64,000 nt of DNA from Spirometra erinaceieuropaei (lineage: Eukaryota > Platyhelminthes > Cestoda > Diphyllobothriidea > Diphyllobothriidae). A program made the translations under genes and the position numbers. The DNA is taken from positions 2,029,189 to 2,093,188 of the forward strand of contig CACRXP010000008.1 in NCBI GenBank assembly GCA_902702965.1. Direction: 5' to 3'. The notes beneath the pieces are model-generated. The model was not told where the DNA came from. It did not search any database and saw nothing but the letters and a program-made list of their open reading frames with translations. How positions within the stretch are numbered: the first letter of the stretch is position 1; every line of letters starts with the position of its first letter. Below are positions 34,311 to 46,340 of the stretch, piece after piece.

Positions 34311-35284
34311 AATAACGAACTCGCCGTGTCATGTATACTGAAATTTCAATTAGCCAGACAGTTTAAACACTAGTATGCAATCCTTCATATGAACTGCAAT
34401 GCCCAGGCCGGGTTTCAGTTGCCCAGAAATTTTCATAATGCCGAAATTTAGTGAGGGTTTACTAACACTCTCGTTAGCAGACAATTAGAAAAAACATCGA
34501 CTGAACAATGACAGTCGCGACATTTTTCGTAAAGCCCAGGGGAAGCATTGGAGGCTTTAGTGCAGAATGTTTGAAAAGTAAGCCGACTAAAACAAGTGAA
34601 TTTTTAACATTACCAGAGCAGAGGACAAAAGTTCACAGATTCTAGTCACTAATTCCTCTATGAAGACAGCCAATTTGGTTACTTTTCGGGTACTGGGAGG
34701 GTTCAAGACCCTATACCGCTCAAAGATTGTAGCTTTTATACATATTCATTTGTGATCTTGGGAACTTCCTTAACCTATAATCTTTTGAACTGGTCTCATC
34801 TTTACAGTCACCTACGAGCCACTTCGACCTTTGTTATTTTAGAAAAAAAGAATGCATCTGTTGCGGATGAGTACCAACACATTCCCTGCTGGCACTAGCT
34901 CCGCCAGGCCCCCTCAGATATGGCGGGTCAGGGTTGGGCTGCGAGGTGGCTATCCCGGGCAGTAGGCGGGGCTGTGAGGTGGCATACAATCCCCAGCCCC
35001 CTCTAGTCCCTTGACCCCAAAAATGTGAAGAGACGCCTACTCATCGCCAATTTCAGCACCCCTTTACAATACCGATTTTCGAATACACAGCGCATCTCCG
35101 CGAGACAGCACTGTACTACTGTTAAATGTAGCACGCCGTAAACCCAAAGGATGTCTTAATCCAGCTGACCCCACATTCAAACATAGTTTAAAGGCTTCCT
35201 GCACAGTTCCTACTACTTCGAATAGTGCAGTGGACACTAATGCATATTGAAGACAAGACTATTTTATTATATGTGAATAAAAAG
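34311..35284. other. Intergenic, no gene seen
   Basis: A short GC-rich block at about 34880-35000 with repeated GGGCTGCGAGGTGGC and GGGGCTGTGAGGTGGC. No coding evidence. Confidence 0.4.
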
Positions 35285-35625
35285 TCAATGAATGTGTACA
35301 ATGTGGACCAGATGCATATAATCAGTTAGAAATGAGGCAACCATATCGATGGGTAACTCCTCAAAGGGTGATCTCCCCTTATGATGTGGTGCCTGGGTTC
35401 GCAATCGAAAAGACCTGTCGTCCCGTAAGCGGCCACTGAACGTGGAGAACGTCATGCGGTTAGCAACAGGGGTACCCATATGAAAACACTTGTATTGACT
35501 ACTGTAATTTGTATGAATCCGCATACCTGTCGCATCCATAATACCCATTATGGGCTTTTACTTGCCTGACTAAGACCGGGCAGGCATGTCGTAGATGACA
35601 TTTTCTACGACTACCTTTACTAGTC
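35285..35625 (-). pseudogene. Transposase-like remnant (DYMHLV-type)
   Basis: The minus-strand translation contains VANRMTFSTF, then HHKGRSPFEELPIDMVASF and LTDYMHLV. Upstream in the same reading there is an IICDMPAR-like stretch before a stop. From memory, this order (ICDAPAR, NRMTF, HH-G-SP-LEELPI-MV-F, DYMHLVCLGV) belongs to a widespread invertebrate transposase-like family. Its superfamily (possibly CACTA/EnSpm-like) I cannot settle. Only about 110 codons remain and the continuation after DYMHLV is lost. Confidence 0.6.
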
Positions 35626-35736
35626 ATCTCTCAGCGGATTGGGCAGGCCGTTAGTTCAAGGTTCTCTGAATTCTGGCACACAGTCGAAGTGGAACTTGCA
35701 AAAATATTGCTCGTTTTGCACTCGAAAATTTGTTTT

Positions 35737-35930
35737 TTTTCAGTAAATATGTACCAGGGACGTTTTTTTACCTCCATTACCGGTTTTAAGCTTTTAAGAA
35801 AACGCGTGGTGTTTGAATACTTTCTATGCTCCGAAGCAAAGGGACCGTGGCCCCGCCCAGCCGGCATCGCCTATGAGGGAGCCATGTACAGCAGGGACTA
35901 CCACTGCTCAGGACCAGTCAAAAAGCCAGG
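35737..35930 (+). other. Candidate orphan coding exon
   Basis: A strong acceptor-like tract GTTTTTTTTCAG ends at about 35742 and a good donor CCAG|GTGAGT lies near 35930. Between them one frame stays open and ends in GC-richer, codon-like sequence translating to PWPRPAGIAYEGAMYSRDYH followed by CSGPVKKP. No family recognised and no partner exon found. It may be one exon of a long-intron gene, or chance. Confidence 0.3.
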
Positions 35931-36782
35931 TGAGTTTATTCTGTGCGCTTTGCCTATGATAGTGCGGGGTTGTTTACGCCAGTTCTACTCCTAGATCGTT
36001 GGTGAATGGAAACTATCTTAGAACCACCACACTACGTTCTACCGTCTGGTAAAATCAAGGTGCACCTATTTGGACTGGTTTTTGAATAATATGACTACTG
36101 ACAGGTAGGCAGACCATTTGTCGTGTCAAGTCTGGGTTTTGAATAGTCTTAGTTTACATTAGAGTTCTCTTTGCGGCTTGACTGTCAAGAAAACCTCCCC
36201 TTGTGTGAGACCCGGATGTTTACGCCCGGTACAATACACTCGCTCTGCATCCGTCTGGTGACCCTCTAGCGTTGTCCTGGACTGACTTTATCGGCAAAGT
36301 ACAAAAGGTTCAATGGTACTCGGGTAGGTCCTAGAACTATGCAGGCAGCAGAATTGGGACTGAAACCAACATGACTATAGTGCACAGTTAAAAGATTGAT
36401 TATTTAGATGAAAATCAGCGGTCAGGTGTGTATCTTAAATCTTGGGTGAGAATATTCGCTGCACAGTTGCTTTCATCTCTTCCCATTCTTAGAACGTAAC
36501 GCTACTCTCCTGACATCTTGAGTCTGAGGTGCTACAGGAACCATTCATCCCATGTAGACCCAAATATCATTTGCTTGTACAACCAGGACTCTTATTTATT
36601 CAACTTTAAAAAACGAGTACAAATTGTGCTTCCCTTTCTGTCCACCCTCAACCACCGCAAATTTAACCCCACCGATATCTTCTCACTGTGCAGTCGCTTG
36701 AACGCGGCAGGATGTCAGAATGTCGAAATTCGAGGATGTTGAAATTCGGATAGTGCTCCTTTACTGATCTTAAAGTAAAGTA
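35931..36782. other. No gene seen
   Basis: Short frames only. If the candidate exon just upstream is real, this would be intronic. Confidence 0.35.
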
Positions 36783-37196
36783 ATGCAGCTGGGTAAAGCA
36801 GCGTTTAAGTGTGTACGGATTTTACTGGTAATTTTTTCGGACGGGACGCCACTGGCGCCGTATTTTGAAATTCAGAGGAAAAAACTGGAAAATGAAAGAG
36901 AAACCGCAACTCCTGCATTAAATCCACTCAAAGCGGCAAATGGAATGACGCTGCCGAAAATGCATTTTTCCTTCTCCCGTTGCCTAGATGACCCTTGCGC
37001 CTGCAGCCTATCACCAGCATTTGGCCAAATGAATTTTGAGATGTATATGGATTTCTTTTACATTAAGGAGGCAAGGGAAGTTGATTACAAATGTTATCGG
37101 TACACATTATATCGGCAAGAGGAGTTAGCCATGTACGAAAGCGTGAATAGTTTTGTAGGTTATATCAAACACAGTCACTGTTTTATTTACTTTTGA
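36783..37196 (+). other. Unrecognised open frame, 137 codons
   Basis: Long for this composition. It starts MQLGKAAFKC and includes FEIQRKKLENERE and an aromatic-rich MYMDFFYIKEAREVDYKC. No signal peptide, membrane segment or known motif. It ends in a TGA at 37194-37196. It could be a chance frame, an exon, or repeat-derived; nothing else supports it. Confidence 0.2.
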
Positions 37197-37617
37197 CATT
37201 TTCGGGAAACTGCTAGACAGTCATGACTCTTCGAATGCGGTCCATTTGTTGGAGCGTATTCACGAGGAAATAGTTTGTGTCAGGAAATTTTCCTGAGCAG
37301 GTTGTTTAGGTACCGGTTACTGTTTTATATTTGCCTTATTTCACTGATTAGTAATACGGTTCCTGGGTAATTTTTACAGTAAGTCTCGTCTTTATCTGAT
37401 TTCATGAAAACATGTGACTGCAGGCGATTTCAAGGCAATCTGGAAAACGTACGCTGATTTGCTTTCCCAGATACTCGGGATATGATCAGTTAGTCCTTGC
37501 AAATGGTTATCTATAATTAAGACATTCTATAATGAACAACAGTAAATGCTAAAACCGAAAGTAAGTCTCTAAACTTTTTAACACCTTTAATAAGCATTTC
37601 CTATCGCTTAAGATTAT

Positions 37618-37673
37618 TCATCTTGCTTTATAATGAATTGGCAAATCATCTTGCTTTATAATGAATTGGCAAA
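37618..37673. repeat. Perfect 28-bp tandem duplication
   Basis: The 28-base unit at 37618-37645 (beginning TCATCTTGCTTTATAATGAA) is repeated without change at 37646-37673, implying recent origin. Confidence 0.95.
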
Positions 37674-39640
37674 TCGGGCCTTAAACCATCCAACAGAGTT
37701 TTACGAAGTCTTCCCTTTTGACAATCACAGACTTTCGTTTTCCTAATAACTGTTTTCAGGAAGAGGATTCATCACCCATGTCTCGCGGAAATGCGAACCT
37801 TCGAATTTATTTAACGACAAAGCACGAATGATCCTCCAATGGTCCGTCACTGTTCTTCAGCAGTTCATCTGTTATTATCAATCTGAATTCTGTTCTGTTT
37901 GTTCAGAAAACATCTTTAGGAATTACATTTTCAGTGGCTCACTTCCCCGAGGAAATTAAAAATATGCATTATGCTGGCGCATTAAGCGTTGTTTGCGGCT
38001 TCTATCGGCACTGCGTTCAAATAAAGTTTTGTTGCAAGTCCAGCTGAATTATGGAGGAGCCAGCATATGCAAGAACTGTTAGCGCACCTTCTTTTTGACT
38101 TTTGGGAGAATTTTGGTCATATATGCAATATCTTATCCTGATATCATTACATTTCATCTTATTCTTAGAGTGGACATTAATGACAAACACTTTGCAATTA
38201 ATGTTACTTCCATTTAAACCAGCTTCATTCTGATTAAAATACTAACGACAGACGCTGGCTGTAGCTTCTTTGCACAAACTTTCGAATACGACAGCCAAAT
38301 CATTCTAGATTACGGTCTTTAGAGATTGCGTCTTAGTAGACAGGACAATATCTAGCCAGGGACAGTATCTACAGAGTCGACAAGTAAACACTAGAACTTA
38401 GGAATCGGGAAGGGGTCATGTAAGCATGGCATTTACCAATCAAACCGTCTTCTAGGAAGCGCACAAGTACAGATTTACCTGCATCCGTCTTTTCCGGTCT
38501 TAAGCAGGCTCCATATAAGTCCTATACTTGGGTCGGGATCACTTCTCGCAAATATGGACTGTAACGCAAAGTCCACAAGCCTGGTCAGTGGTTGAAAAGG
38601 GGGAATTGCGTTCAGGCTAGATGCGTTCGGAATCTATTTTATGTGATGTCGTTTTTGCCATAACCTTTACGGGTTGGCCCTTGATCTTCTTTCGCCTAGC
38701 ATTCATAATGCAATGAAATAACACATTAAACCTTCTCAGCACAAATGGTAACTGAATTGCTGAATTATACGGATTAAGACTTATACTACAAGGACTTAAA
38801 TTTTTATTCGTGGGACTAACATAAGAAGGATCGAAGCAAAGTAAGGATTTTAATACCTGTAAAGTACGCCTTTTTACAACCCGCATCCGCAATATCCACT
38901 TTACTATCACGAGTAGGATCCAGTTGGGTGACTCCATACCAGCATAGTCGCGACTTTTGGAATTCTCCTAGCTTTTAACGCCCAGGTAGTTCGTATTCGA
39001 AGTTATTATTTTTAAAATATAAGGGAACTGACTGGGATATATAAAGAAAGACAGGCTATATTGGTGCAGAAGATAGTCGGAGCTTGCTCGTCTAGTCTTC
39101 AAATAACCCTGTCCAACCAATATCTGTTCTGGTAAAGAGGAAAATGTGCACATACCAGCGACTACAGCTGACGACAGAAAATTAAACTCAGCCCACGAAA
39201 TGAACTCATAATCAGGGCTTCCGAAAGATCCAGAGCGGTACGCAGCCATTCTCGCGTAACACTCAAGAGAGCATCACATGAAAACTTGTGCCTTGGTCCT
39301 AATGTCTGCATGCCTCGTCGAAGTATTGATAAGTTAGAATTAAAAAACCCAGTCCGAAAATGTCTGGCATTAAACCTGCGATCTAATGCCCCTTTCCGCG
39401 GATAGTGTCTGACACTTCAAATCAACACCGATTAATTTTAGCTATCGGTACGTGAAGTAGAGACAAAAAAGTCGGGGATTACTGACAGAAGCACGCGTAT
39501 AAAAGTTAGGGCAGTTTCGAGAGAACACAGATATTTTGATAACGAGTTCGAATAAAGGAACGGACATCGTTATAATGAACAGATCGGGCTACATAACGAA
39601 TATACAGTCCATATCGTCACATCAGAAGAAACTCGGAAAG
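37674..39640. other. Intergenic, no gene seen
   Basis: Minus-strand frames of 106 (38617-38937) and 93 codons (38968-39249) have no recognised domains. Confidence 0.45.
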
Positions 39641-40950
39641 GTAGAAAAATAGAAAGACTGCGTGGATGTGATAGAGGCAAACTGGACCAACTTTCTAAGT
39701 AGGCTCTGCGAAGGGGGTTTCGTAAGTGACCATGACCTCGAACAGCTCCGACCCTTTGGCACACAGGTCCTTCGGTTAAGTGGTTTACCTAAGATCCAAA
39801 AGGACAGTCTGCTAGTTCGTTCGATTTTGGACATTCGAAACTCCGTGTCATGTGATAGCGAAGTAATTAGCAGAGAAACGCAGACTCATATACCATCAGC
39901 TGGCAGCACGTAGCTATCGAAATAACTTTAAATTCACTGACGAAGTCAATAGTCTTAACTTTGACGGCATGGTCATGTTCTTACTTGACTCTCCTCACGA
40001 ATGTTTCAGTCACAGAGACGTTTGGTTACATTTGCGAATTTCTATCAGCCAATCAGCAGGAAAAAGGAAGTCCGACGTGCGCACTTAAGGAACAATTAAT
40101 AAGAGGCACATTAAATGCGCAGTTTCTTTTGACAACCAACTCTACGGACAAATAGACGGTGGTGCTATGTGCTCGCCTCTTGGACCTCACTTAGCCAATA
40201 TATTCATAACCAAGTTAAAGAAATTTTAACTAAACAATCAGATCAATAAGCTTAAACATTACGGTCGCGACATTGGCGATATCTTTGCAATTGCTACCTC
40301 AGAATACGACGCAGCTGCCCTTCTAAATGCTGTAAAGCGGGCACATCCGTCGATCAAGTCCACGTCGGGAATGGAAACGGCCGGTTCGCTCTCTTTCCTA
40401 AATGTCCTTTTAGACGGGAAACCTGATTGTAGTGTCCGAAGGAGTGCCTGTCAGAAGAAAACTTGATTTGGGCAATACACGAAATTCGACAGCTCTGGGC
40501 CTTTCCGGTGTCTGGTGCAAGGGGTCAGAAAAACCTGTTCGATAGACAGCATCGAGGAGGAGATTAGAAAGGTCCTGGACTTGCTTCACGAACAGGGGTA
40601 TCCTGACAGGTTTGTCGCAAAAAATCTTGCCGCAGATCAGAACAACCCACCACACTGACTGCCGTAAGGAAAGCTCTCTGCCTCAACGTCCCTCTTCAGG
40701 GGACTCTGTGGGTAAACGCCTGAAAGGACGCCTTGACTAAACTGCTTGACGAAATTTCCCAGGGGTAAAAGTTCAGGTATTGTTCTGGACAAAATCTATT
40801 TTGTGCAGAGAAGGTAACTATAGGCTTTTAGCTCAGACCACCTCCATGTGCAGCCACTCCTTTACTTGCTCCTTTGGAGCTGCCTGTGAGAGTAGACACC
40901 TATCCAATAGAATACGGGAGCACCTCCAGGCATGATTAAGAAAGGCGAAA
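39641..40950 (+). mobile_element. Dead Penelope-like element: reverse transcriptase and GIY-YIG endonuclease remnants
   Basis: Fragments appear in the order expected for a Penelope-like retroelement. RLSGLPKIQKDSLLVRSI is at about 39775-39828 (RT palm entry). LNFDGMVMFLLDS is near 39955. DGGAMCSPLGPHLANIF is near 40156-40206 (canonical DGVAMGSPLGP-LANIF). The catalytic strand near 40257-40290 reads YGRDIGDIFAI where YVDDxFA is expected, so the first catalytic aspartate is glycine. Next come AHPSIKSTSGMETAGSLSFL, then IEEEIRKVLDLLHEQGYPDR near 40550-40610 (thumb). CSHSFTCSFGAACESRHLSN, then RIREH, at about 40848-40925 corresponds to the GIY-YIG endonuclease, with its YIGRT core eroded. At least two frameshifts and several stops. 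Not functional. Confidence 0.85.
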
Positions 40951-40979
40951 TTAAGAGCAAAAACGGCGTTATTTTAATT

Positions 40980-41625
40980 CGCGACTAATTTGGAGACTGA
41001 TCAGCCGTTGTATTTGCGCTTAGTGATTTCAGTCTGCAAGGTGCATGCGTTTCACTTAAAGAGAGTAACGTATTCTTCTATGCGTATAAAAGGAATTCAT
41101 ATAAAATACATGAAATTTTGCAATGGATGCGGACCATGTTGCACATTTCATGAGGAGCAATGGTTAACGGACAGGTACTATGCTGCATGGATGACCATGG
41201 CACGGTCTTAAAAATCTCATAATTAAAAACTTTTTTAAAACCTAATTATACTCCCTCTTCGAGTAAAAGATAAAAGATGACGTGATTCTCTATCAAGAGA
41301 TTGCAAAAAGCCCATTTTTATTCGTGGCTTTTATAAAATGTATTTGAATATGCAGGACCATCAAAAATCAGTGTGAATGCTGCATTCTAATTAAGTAGTC
41401 ATTTTAGGGAATACGGCTTCTACAGGAGATTGAAAAGCAGTGCATTCAAAAGCTAACATCCTGCCGAGTCCGAAATATTATAAGATTACGCCGCAAGTTA
41501 ATCAATGTTACAACTGCGTCTACGTAATCCTTCCTGATCGAAAACGCATTTCAGAGTTTCAGCCAACATCTCATGAAATCGCTCACTCGCCGTATGGACT
41601 TAGAGTAAATTGCATTGCAGGAAAA
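40980..41625 (+). repeat. AT-rich dispersed repeat family X, diverged copy
   Basis: Landmarks shared with other copies: AAAATGTATTTGAATATGCAGGAC near 41337, AGTGCATTCAAAAGC near 41439, and the terminal GATCGAAAACGCATTTCAGAG near 41537, followed by TCATGAAATCGC. It directly follows the dead Penelope-like element. Confidence 0.5.
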
Positions 41626-44285
41626 ATCTGTTGTTGAAGCAGACTGGTAGCTGGACGCAACCCATGGGTGCGGATATTTTGAGTAGGCGAGTGTCTGCCT
41701 CAAACTCGGGGTCGCGTAAGCAGTTTAGATGGTTGCAATCGGCTGGAAACTTTACAGGGTTTTGTAGCGTCAGGGATTGGCTAAACGTGATAGCTGCATC
41801 ATGGACAGCCTCACACTGCCAGACGAGCAAACTGTCGTTGGTTCTCGCCTGCAGGCATGCTGCAGACAGGGATGCAGTGTTACAAAATCGCCGAAAATGG
41901 GCTTAGAAGGCCGGGAAAAGCAGATTAATGTTATAGAGACAAGTACTAGTAAAATACGAAGAGCGCATTCGTGCGCATAATCCATGTCAAGTGCTGAAGG
42001 AGAGACAGAGCCAAGACCAATGGAATCCAAAAAGGTTTTTCCACCTTGCACAGTGAACTCTCCAGAGATCAAAAAACGGCATTTTCTATCCGCGTCAAAG
42101 TATTTTGATGGAAATTAAAAGGCAGCATAAGAGAACAGTTACATGAAAAAGTTCGGATTTTCATTAAGGTAGTTCTGACAAATCATACATTGCTGAAATT
42201 ATTGCTCACTCATGCATGTAACTTAATTTCAGCATTATGTCGCTTTTCACTGTAATGAGTATTTGCAGAAAATTTCGCGGGGAATAACATTGCCCTAGTA
42301 ATGTCAACGCTCCATACTCCTTTTATGTTTTGGTTTCGTGACATTCGTTTGTAAAACCAAAGCCTGCGTTGTTTGTCCCCTCTGACTTAAGGGCTCTCGA
42401 GATTTGCTGAGTCCTCTCAATTGTGACACGTATTAAAAACACTTCCTAAACTCAGTATTTCGAAACATCATTCTTCAAACAAAGAACCGCTGCGGAGAGG
42501 AATAACTATTACTGAACGCAAAATTAACGACAGCGACAATGAACGGCAAGTATCAAGCAAGAAACATGAGCGGACGCTCCGTATTATCCCTGGAGAAATC
42601 GTTAAAACATCGGTGGTTTTAATTGGTTTATCTAGTTTCTGCGGGAGAGCAGTGAAATCTACTGATTTGCCAGTGATCTATATATCGGCGGCGCAACTGA
42701 CTATCCACTTTCGCTGACTGCTGTAACATTCTGTCTCCATGACCTTCGATTCCGAAATTATCCGCTGTCGACAACTGCACTTCGAAATGTGAATGAAAGT
42801 CGATTACATGAGCCATATTTCCCTTTGCCTGGTATCTTAAAAGTAAAGCATGTTTTCTTGAAGTAGACTTTAACGACATAGTACGTAATCGCTTTAACGC
42901 TATCGCTTGACATATGGGCATATTATTAACCCGCTGTCGCTGACTTAGATCACACAGGCGAGGGCAGAAGTGATGATTGCTGTCGCAGACCCTTTCTTCA
43001 AACTAAAAGCGCGGTTACGACAGAACTTAGGAGATTGGAGAATTAGGGCGTATTCTCCCGGGTTTGGCGTTTCATTATTATGGCCCTCCGAGAGCAATTT
43101 GATAGTTTTGACTACCAGTTCTCGGTGAAGAGTGGTAAAGGGGGGGGGGTGACATTTATTTGACAGGAAGAGGCTAACCTCCTCCAGGCTATCTAGGAGT
43201 CGCGCAGACGAAAAGACCACATGGCGTCTTACAAGACTGCAAAGCAGCCGTCTTGGCTATTCGTGACTTTGGATGCCTTTGAGTGATGCAGCAGGCTGGA
43301 GGGTGACTCCCCTTTGTTTATCTCAAGGGGCTACAGTATCGGGACAGCCAATGAGAGCTTGTCCCTTAAGGCGATCGATCAGGAAGAATGCCCCAAGTTT
43401 TCCATCGCCCCCACTAACTTAGCATTTCAACGATGGCAGTGATAGGATTTGCATGGTTCATAGAATTGGAGACCCCGTAACACGTTCTTGGTCCTCTAAA
43501 AGTAGCCTGCCAAATTTAATGCGACTGTGGCATATACCCCATCTGCTGACACTGTATCAAGAATTTATTGGCCTTCTGCTTGTCAGGGGATCGCTTCCGA
43601 CCTTCGGTGTATCGTGCGGTTTCTGTACTATGGGGACTGATGACGTTTGTTGTCGAACGAGATTCTTCGCCTTCGCGGCATGAAACCAATTTCTGCACAA
43701 TCCATGCAAATCCTATCACCATGATCGTAGCAGTGGAGTTACTTATCGGTCATATAAAGGGCTTCCAAGAGTTGCTTTATGCTCAGAAAAACTATTTCTG
43801 TGGTTCGCGTCTGAGGACTCCAAAGGCCGAAAATTGTTCATTAGCATTTAAGAGACTCCTCGTTTCAAAGCCTAGTAAATTCACGAAAACCGTTACACAG
43901 ATGCCTAGAGAATTGCAAGCATATAACTGTGTGTGGTCCTGATATCTTAGTTTTTCATCACTGGCCAGCAATATGACATGCAACTATGGCAAACCCCTGC
44001 AGAAAATCGGATAAAGTCGTCATTTACCGGACCGACTGCATCTCGGGCAATGCAGGGTGTGTTCCTTAGTAGTAGCTTCCCGCATACCAATATGTATCCC
44101 TTCATTAAACATACTACAGTTTACTGACTGCCGGCCTGCGTATTGCAATAGCTCCCGATGGATATTTAGTTCAATATGCATCTACTGTGTACTGTCTGAT
44201 GGGAGGGATGCAGCACTACAGCTCGGTTAAGTGTGTCAGTCGAGGACTGACTTTCGCGTATTAGTCTAGCCATCGTCTTATTGGC
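41626..44285. other. Intergenic, no gene seen
   Basis: Frames up to 124 codons (43568-43942, +) show no recognised domain and overlap other frames. A run of ten G occurs near 43140-43150. Confidence 0.4.
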
Positions 44286-44710
44286 TCATCCGATCGTTCC
44301 TTTTCTCTCAAAGGTGAAACTGTGGTTCTGCTGTTGCAAGTGGTCATAAAGCACAGTCAACTTATCCTTGCGGTTAGTTGCAAGCTGGTTTTCATGCAGT
44401 CTTGTGCCAAAACGTTTCCCTCTTTCACCGACATACCTTGCATCACAATTTTGGGATGCTATTCTGTGGGTCATTGCCGAATGTATTGTAACAGGTAATG
44501 GGTCCTTGGCTTCATGATTTGTTCCTGACTTTGATTTCGGTTTATGAACCGTATCAATCCCGAAAGGTCTCGGGATCTTTGCCATCGTTTCTGAAACTGC
44601 CTCTATATAAGGAATCGCGAGCCAGAACTTTAGTTTTTCAGCGCTCAACCACTAAGGGTGGGCCTTCCTAGCACACTTCCGTATGAAGGCCTTTGGATGC
44701 CCAGTTACAA
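44286..44710 (-). mobile_element. Dead Penelope-like element of a second family: thumb end and GIY-YIG endonuclease
   Basis: On the minus strand GHPKAFIRKCARKA (about 44705-44660) is followed, after a stop, by a 120-codon frame reading LKFWLAIPYIEAVSETMAKI, then RPFGIDTVHKP, later CDARYVGERGKRFGTRLHEN and then LYDHLQQQNHSFTF. The CDAxYVGExGxRxxTRLxEH stretch is the GIY-YIG nuclease core with Y, G, R and E positions recognisable, and the IPY-E--SE---I-RPFGI lead-in is typical of the endonuclease side of flatworm Penelope-like proteins (from memory). It differs clearly from the 40.8 kb endonuclease, so two lineages are present. The reverse transcriptase upstream is not recognisable. Confidence 0.8.
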
Positions 44711-45770
44711 AACAACAGACAATTGTCCACATTTATACGGAAAATAATAAATGCCAAACGAAAACCTACCAAATCGTTTCAGTCAGACACCCAAGCCAAA
44801 TACCTTTCGAACCCCTCCGTTCATTAAAAATGTGCAACAATTCATTTTAAATGGCATGCTAACCAATAATCATTTCCTCAATCAGTTAGCACACTCTAAG
44901 GATAAGTTTTGTTAGTTGGGTAGTAAGGAAGCTGTCCACAAGACCTCATCTGATGTCTGTAATGTATTTTGCTGTGAGCAAACTAGAAAATCCGCCTCTA
45001 AACACACTAACAAACATCAGCTATCAGAAAGGTGGCGAGAGAACCTTCTTAAGTTGCCCTGCGACAGAATCCACATTATCAGTCTCTGTTTATAGAAGAG
45101 AGTTCTTCAATTCCTCAAGGTCAGGCATTCGGACGGACCACACATAAATCACCATACCGAGTTAGATACCACGTAAAAATGTATGAAATAGAAATGGGAA
45201 AAAAACAAATCAGAACAAGACTGCGCACGGCGTCCGTCTACTGGCACAGACGCAAGACAGATGGTGACCTCTTTCGGCATGCTCACAATGTTAAATGTTT
45301 TTTTCACAGTTTCTTCACTCTTGAGGACAATCTGAGAAATCGGCGTCGAAACTATACCAAATACATTTTTACTTAACCCAGGCAGCATATCTGAACTAAA
45401 GGCAGGATATCTTAGGAAAAACAAAAAAATTCGCAAAATATCACTATAAAGCTGAAGGCGTCCAATCCGGTCTGCATTAAATCAGTTAAAAACGAACATT
45501 TTAAGTACATGATCAAAGCATTATTACGGCTCTTTGTTTTCGTTCAAATAATTGATTTTTACTGTAGTTCGAATAAATGAAAACGAATGAATCATGATTA
45601 AAAATCGTAGGACTTATCAGAATTCTGGCAGACATTAAAATGCGTATGTGAAGAAACGATAAGTAAAGATGAGGAAATTCGAACTTAAGGGCTCTTCAAT
45701 CGTGTATCTACATATACTAGAACACTCGGTCTGGTGAATATTTAAATTGTCAAATTTTATGTAACAGTTA
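44711..45770. other. Intergenic, no gene seen
   Basis: AT-rich, only short frames; may include unrecognisable upstream sequence of the Penelope-like element on the minus strand. Confidence 0.4.
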
Positions 45771-45925
45771 CGGTTTCCTTACATTTATGTATTGCCAACA
45801 GAAGCGAAGAGACGAGTCCCAGGAAGCAGTCTTGAAGGAGGAGACACGATCGCTGGCAAGAGCCTTATTAGCCTGACGTTTCGGATTCCTGCTCGAACCC
45901 ATCCTCAGAGATAGAAGCAGATAGG
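45771..45925 (-). ncRNA. Hammerhead-like ribozyme repeat, best-preserved core (copy D)
   Basis: On the minus strand CTGAGGA (complement of 45902-45908) fits CUGANGA. A 6-bp stem II GGGTTC/GAATCC closes loop GAGCAG, with one extra T before it. GAAA (complement of 45879-45882), C and GTC (complement of 45875-45877) follow. AGGCTAATAAGGCTCTTG is the downstream stem I strand; only UCU/AGG pairs cleanly with the upstream ATCT. Stem III is a single C-G pair, as reported for ribozymes of Penelope-like elements, which may need dimers. Activity is not shown. The repeat continues on the minus strand to about 45771, matching copy B. Confidence 0.65.
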
Positions 45926-46340
45926 GGTGTTTCATGCATAAGGGGCTGCAGTATTTATAGGATGCAGTAGCCATGCTACTGGCCCCCAGTCTATTAACAA
46001 GTTTAATGATCTTCCCGCTCCATGCTCGGTGCGGAGACACCGCCTAGGCGGAGTAATTAGCCACGCGGGAAGCGCACAAGTGAACACTTTTCCCAACGCC
46101 AGGGTCGGTGGATCAGATGGTCAAGCAATCATCACACCAACATCCAACGCAAGTGATGAGATTGCAGCAATTAACGACGCGAATGTCGGCCATCAAACAG
46201 TCATCACACCACGTGCAACGATTCTGATGAAGAGGGGAGCCGTGAATATTTGTCGGTATGCGGTAGCATGGCGACTGCATCCTATAAATACTGCAGCCCC
46301 TTGTGCATGAAACACCCTTATCTGCTTCTGCCTCCGGTGA
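45905..46340. repeat. Inverted repeat of about 75-bp arms, Penelope-type terminal repeats head to head
   Basis: The left arm, about 45905-45979, is the near reverse complement of 46263-46340. The shared core reads GTAGCATGGCGACTGCATCC and then TATAAATACTGCAGCCCCTT on the right arm. The arms reach into the start of the ribozyme-like segment on both sides (CTGAGGATGGGTTCG left, CCGGTGATGTGTTCG right). The 283-base spacer holds two subrepeats with TCATCACACCA near 46129 and 46200. TATAAATA within the arms could be a core promoter of the element. Confidence 0.75.
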
